A DNA stretch of 6,755 nucleotides from Anaerolinea sp. (GTDB lineage Bacteria > Chloroflexota > Anaerolineae > Anaerolineales > Anaerolineaceae), in assembly GCA_013824385.1 (NCBI GenBank), contig PNNU01000192.1, positions 1 through 6,755 on the forward strand, given 5' to 3'. The position numbers were made by a program, and so were the translations under genes. Shown here piece by piece: positions 5,709-6,755 of the stretch; the first letter of the stretch is position 1; every line of letters begins with the position of its first letter. Below the pieces are notes generated by a model. That model did no database searches. It worked only from the letters and a program-made list of their open reading frames with translations, and was not told the DNA's origin.

Positions 5709-6755
5709 CTAAGCCCCCATTCCAAACAGGCGGCTAAATACCCGCAAAGAGAGATCCATTGAAGGCAGGGCAAACCACACCCAACCCAGCGCCACGAATT
5801 GAAAGGTTAACAAAGTGGTAAAAATGGTGACGACCTTGTTCAATACGGGTTTCTCTTGAATGCGCACCGAGAGCGGTTTGGTCCAGTCAGACCAGCGGTT
5901 CTGAATGAACATGCCCAGGCCGTGCCAGAGACCCCACAGCACAAAGTTGAGCGTGATGCCGTGCCATACTCCAATCAAGGTCATGGTGGCCACCTGTGTG
6001 ATCAAGATCACCATCCAGACAGGTACCGGTTTTTTGGCGGATCGCAGCGCTCTGGTGAAAGGATTGAAGAAATAAGCTCTGAACCACTGTGTGAGGGTCA
6101 TGTGCCAGTTATTCCAGAATTGGGTCAGGTTGGGTTTTAGATAGGGGGCGTTGAAGTTTTCGGGTAATTTAATGCCCACCAACAATCCCATGCCGATGGC
6201 AATATCCGTGTAGCCGCTGAAATCAAAGAAAATCTGAAAGGTGTAGGCATACACCAGCACCCAGGCCCAGCCGGATGAGTTGACTTGAGTGGCATTAGTC
6301 GCATTAAGAGCGATCATAGCCAGCAGATCGGCCGCCACAAACTTTTTGAGCAGCCCAATCACCAGCCGTTTGGAGGCTCCGCCGAGCGCATCTGCGGTTG
6401 GGATGAATGGCTGACGTAAATCCTTGATGAAACGCTCACTACGGTCGATCGGTCCCGCGCTAATTGCCGGGAAGAAGAGCATATAAATGAAGTACTCGTC
6501 CAGCGCCATGGCTGGGAGCCGCCCGTTTTGACGGTCACGCAGTGTGTGGATCAAGCGAAAGGCAATATAGCTGAACCCCAACCAGCGCAAATCCAACGCT
6601 GAGGCCAGTTCACGTGATTGATTGCTCCAGAGTCGCAGCACTCCGCTTAACCATTCAGTGAGGATAGGCAGTTTGAGCGATGCAAAAATCACCAGCAAAC
6701 CAAAAATCATAATACTGTAGGGGAGGATTTCCGAAATAAAATTTTTGTAGGGGCG
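5709..6755 (-). CDS. MBOAT family O-acyltransferase, AlgI/DltB-like (partial, 5' end outside window)
   Basis: This multi-spanning enzyme is expected to pass acyl groups through the membrane for O-acylation of an exported polymer. The frame stays open through the window edge (15 more codons beyond the internal ATG at 6710), so 348 C-terminal residues are visible and roughly the first 130-150 of the usual 470-500 are missing. Counting from that ATG, the motifs are: FFPAISAGPIDR (79-90); FFDFSGYTDIAIGMGL (161-176); LPENFNAPY (182-190); FWNNWHMTLTQWFRAY (198-213) with conserved H203; and GVWHGITLNFVLWGLWHG (247-264) with H250, the equivalent of the invariant catalytic histidine of the family. These are diagnostic of the AlgI branch. 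The gene runs directly into the SGNH partner gene. The methionine at 6710 lies inside the protein and is not the true start. Confidence 0.93.
   Translation of the reverse strand, partial: RPYKNFISEILPYSIMIFGLLVIFASLKLPILTEWLSGVLRLWSNQSRELASALDLRWLGFSYIAFRLIHTLRDRQNGRLPAMALDEYFIYMLFFPAISAGPIDRSERFIKDLRQPFIPTADALGGASKRLVIGLLKKFVAADLLAMIALNATNATQVNSSGWAWVLVYAYTFQIFFDFSGYTDIAIGMGLLVGIKLPENFNAPYLKPNLTQFWNNWHMTLTQWFRAYFFNPFTRALRSAKKPVPVWMVILITQVATMTLIGVWHGITLNFVLWGLWHGLGMFIQNRWSDWTKPLSVRIQEKPVLNKVVTIFTTLLTFQFVALGWVWFALPSMDLSLRVFSRLFGMGA

Noticed and set aside
5856..6140. Plus-strand frame of 94 codons and minus-strand alternative frame at 5887-6087
   Set aside because: Both overlap the most conserved MBOAT motifs in another frame, so they are by-products of that coding sequence.
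5709..6710. Reading the ATG at 6710 as the true start of a short 333-residue MBOAT protein
   Set aside because: The frame is open upstream to the window edge and the N-terminal helices of the family are missing, so the gene is better explained as cut by the window.

Overview
The window holds seven protein genes, all on the minus strand and all of familiar bacterial families, in three transcription blocks read from the high-coordinate end to the low. Short intergenic spacers, GTG/ATG starts with clear Shine-Dalgarno sites, a lipoprotein signal and rho-independent terminators show a bacterial chromosome. Base composition looks intermediate. The gene styles are compatible with an Anaerolineae-like member of the Chloroflexota, but that placement is an impression from the proteins and not a demonstrated assignment.

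Block 1 (6755-4608) is a two-gene O-acylation module. It has the C-terminal two thirds of an MBOAT acyltransferase (AlgI/DltB type), cut by the window edge, directly followed (TAG|ATG, no gap) by a membrane-anchored SGNH-like protein. By analogy with AlgI/AlgJ/AlgX and similar pairs, the MBOAT moves an acyl group across the membrane and the SGNH protein places it on, or removes it from, an extracellular glycan.

Block 2 (about 4511-2012) is a complete polar amino-acid ABC importer: lipoprotein substrate-binding protein, permease and ATPase. A very good sigma-70-type promoter (TTGACT-17 bp-CATAAT) lies upstream, with palindromes just beyond its -35 box. A strong terminator hairpin sits between the binding-protein gene and the permease gene, which should make the binding protein far more abundant than the membrane parts. 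A second hairpin ends the block after the ATPase gene.

Block 3 (1683-1) is a DUF485 small membrane protein and, 3 nt later, a sodium:solute symporter of the ActP/VC_2705 type, cut by the window edge. This is the same arrangement as yjcH-actP of Escherichia coli. The symporter carries a hydrophilic insertion of about 180 residues between two membrane helices.

No RNA genes, mobile elements, CRISPR arrays or phage genes were seen. I did not find a convincing undescribed system. The points most worth a second look are the symporter insertion, the intra-operon terminator, the palindromes at the ABC promoter and the unusual C-terminal catalytic block of the SGNH protein.
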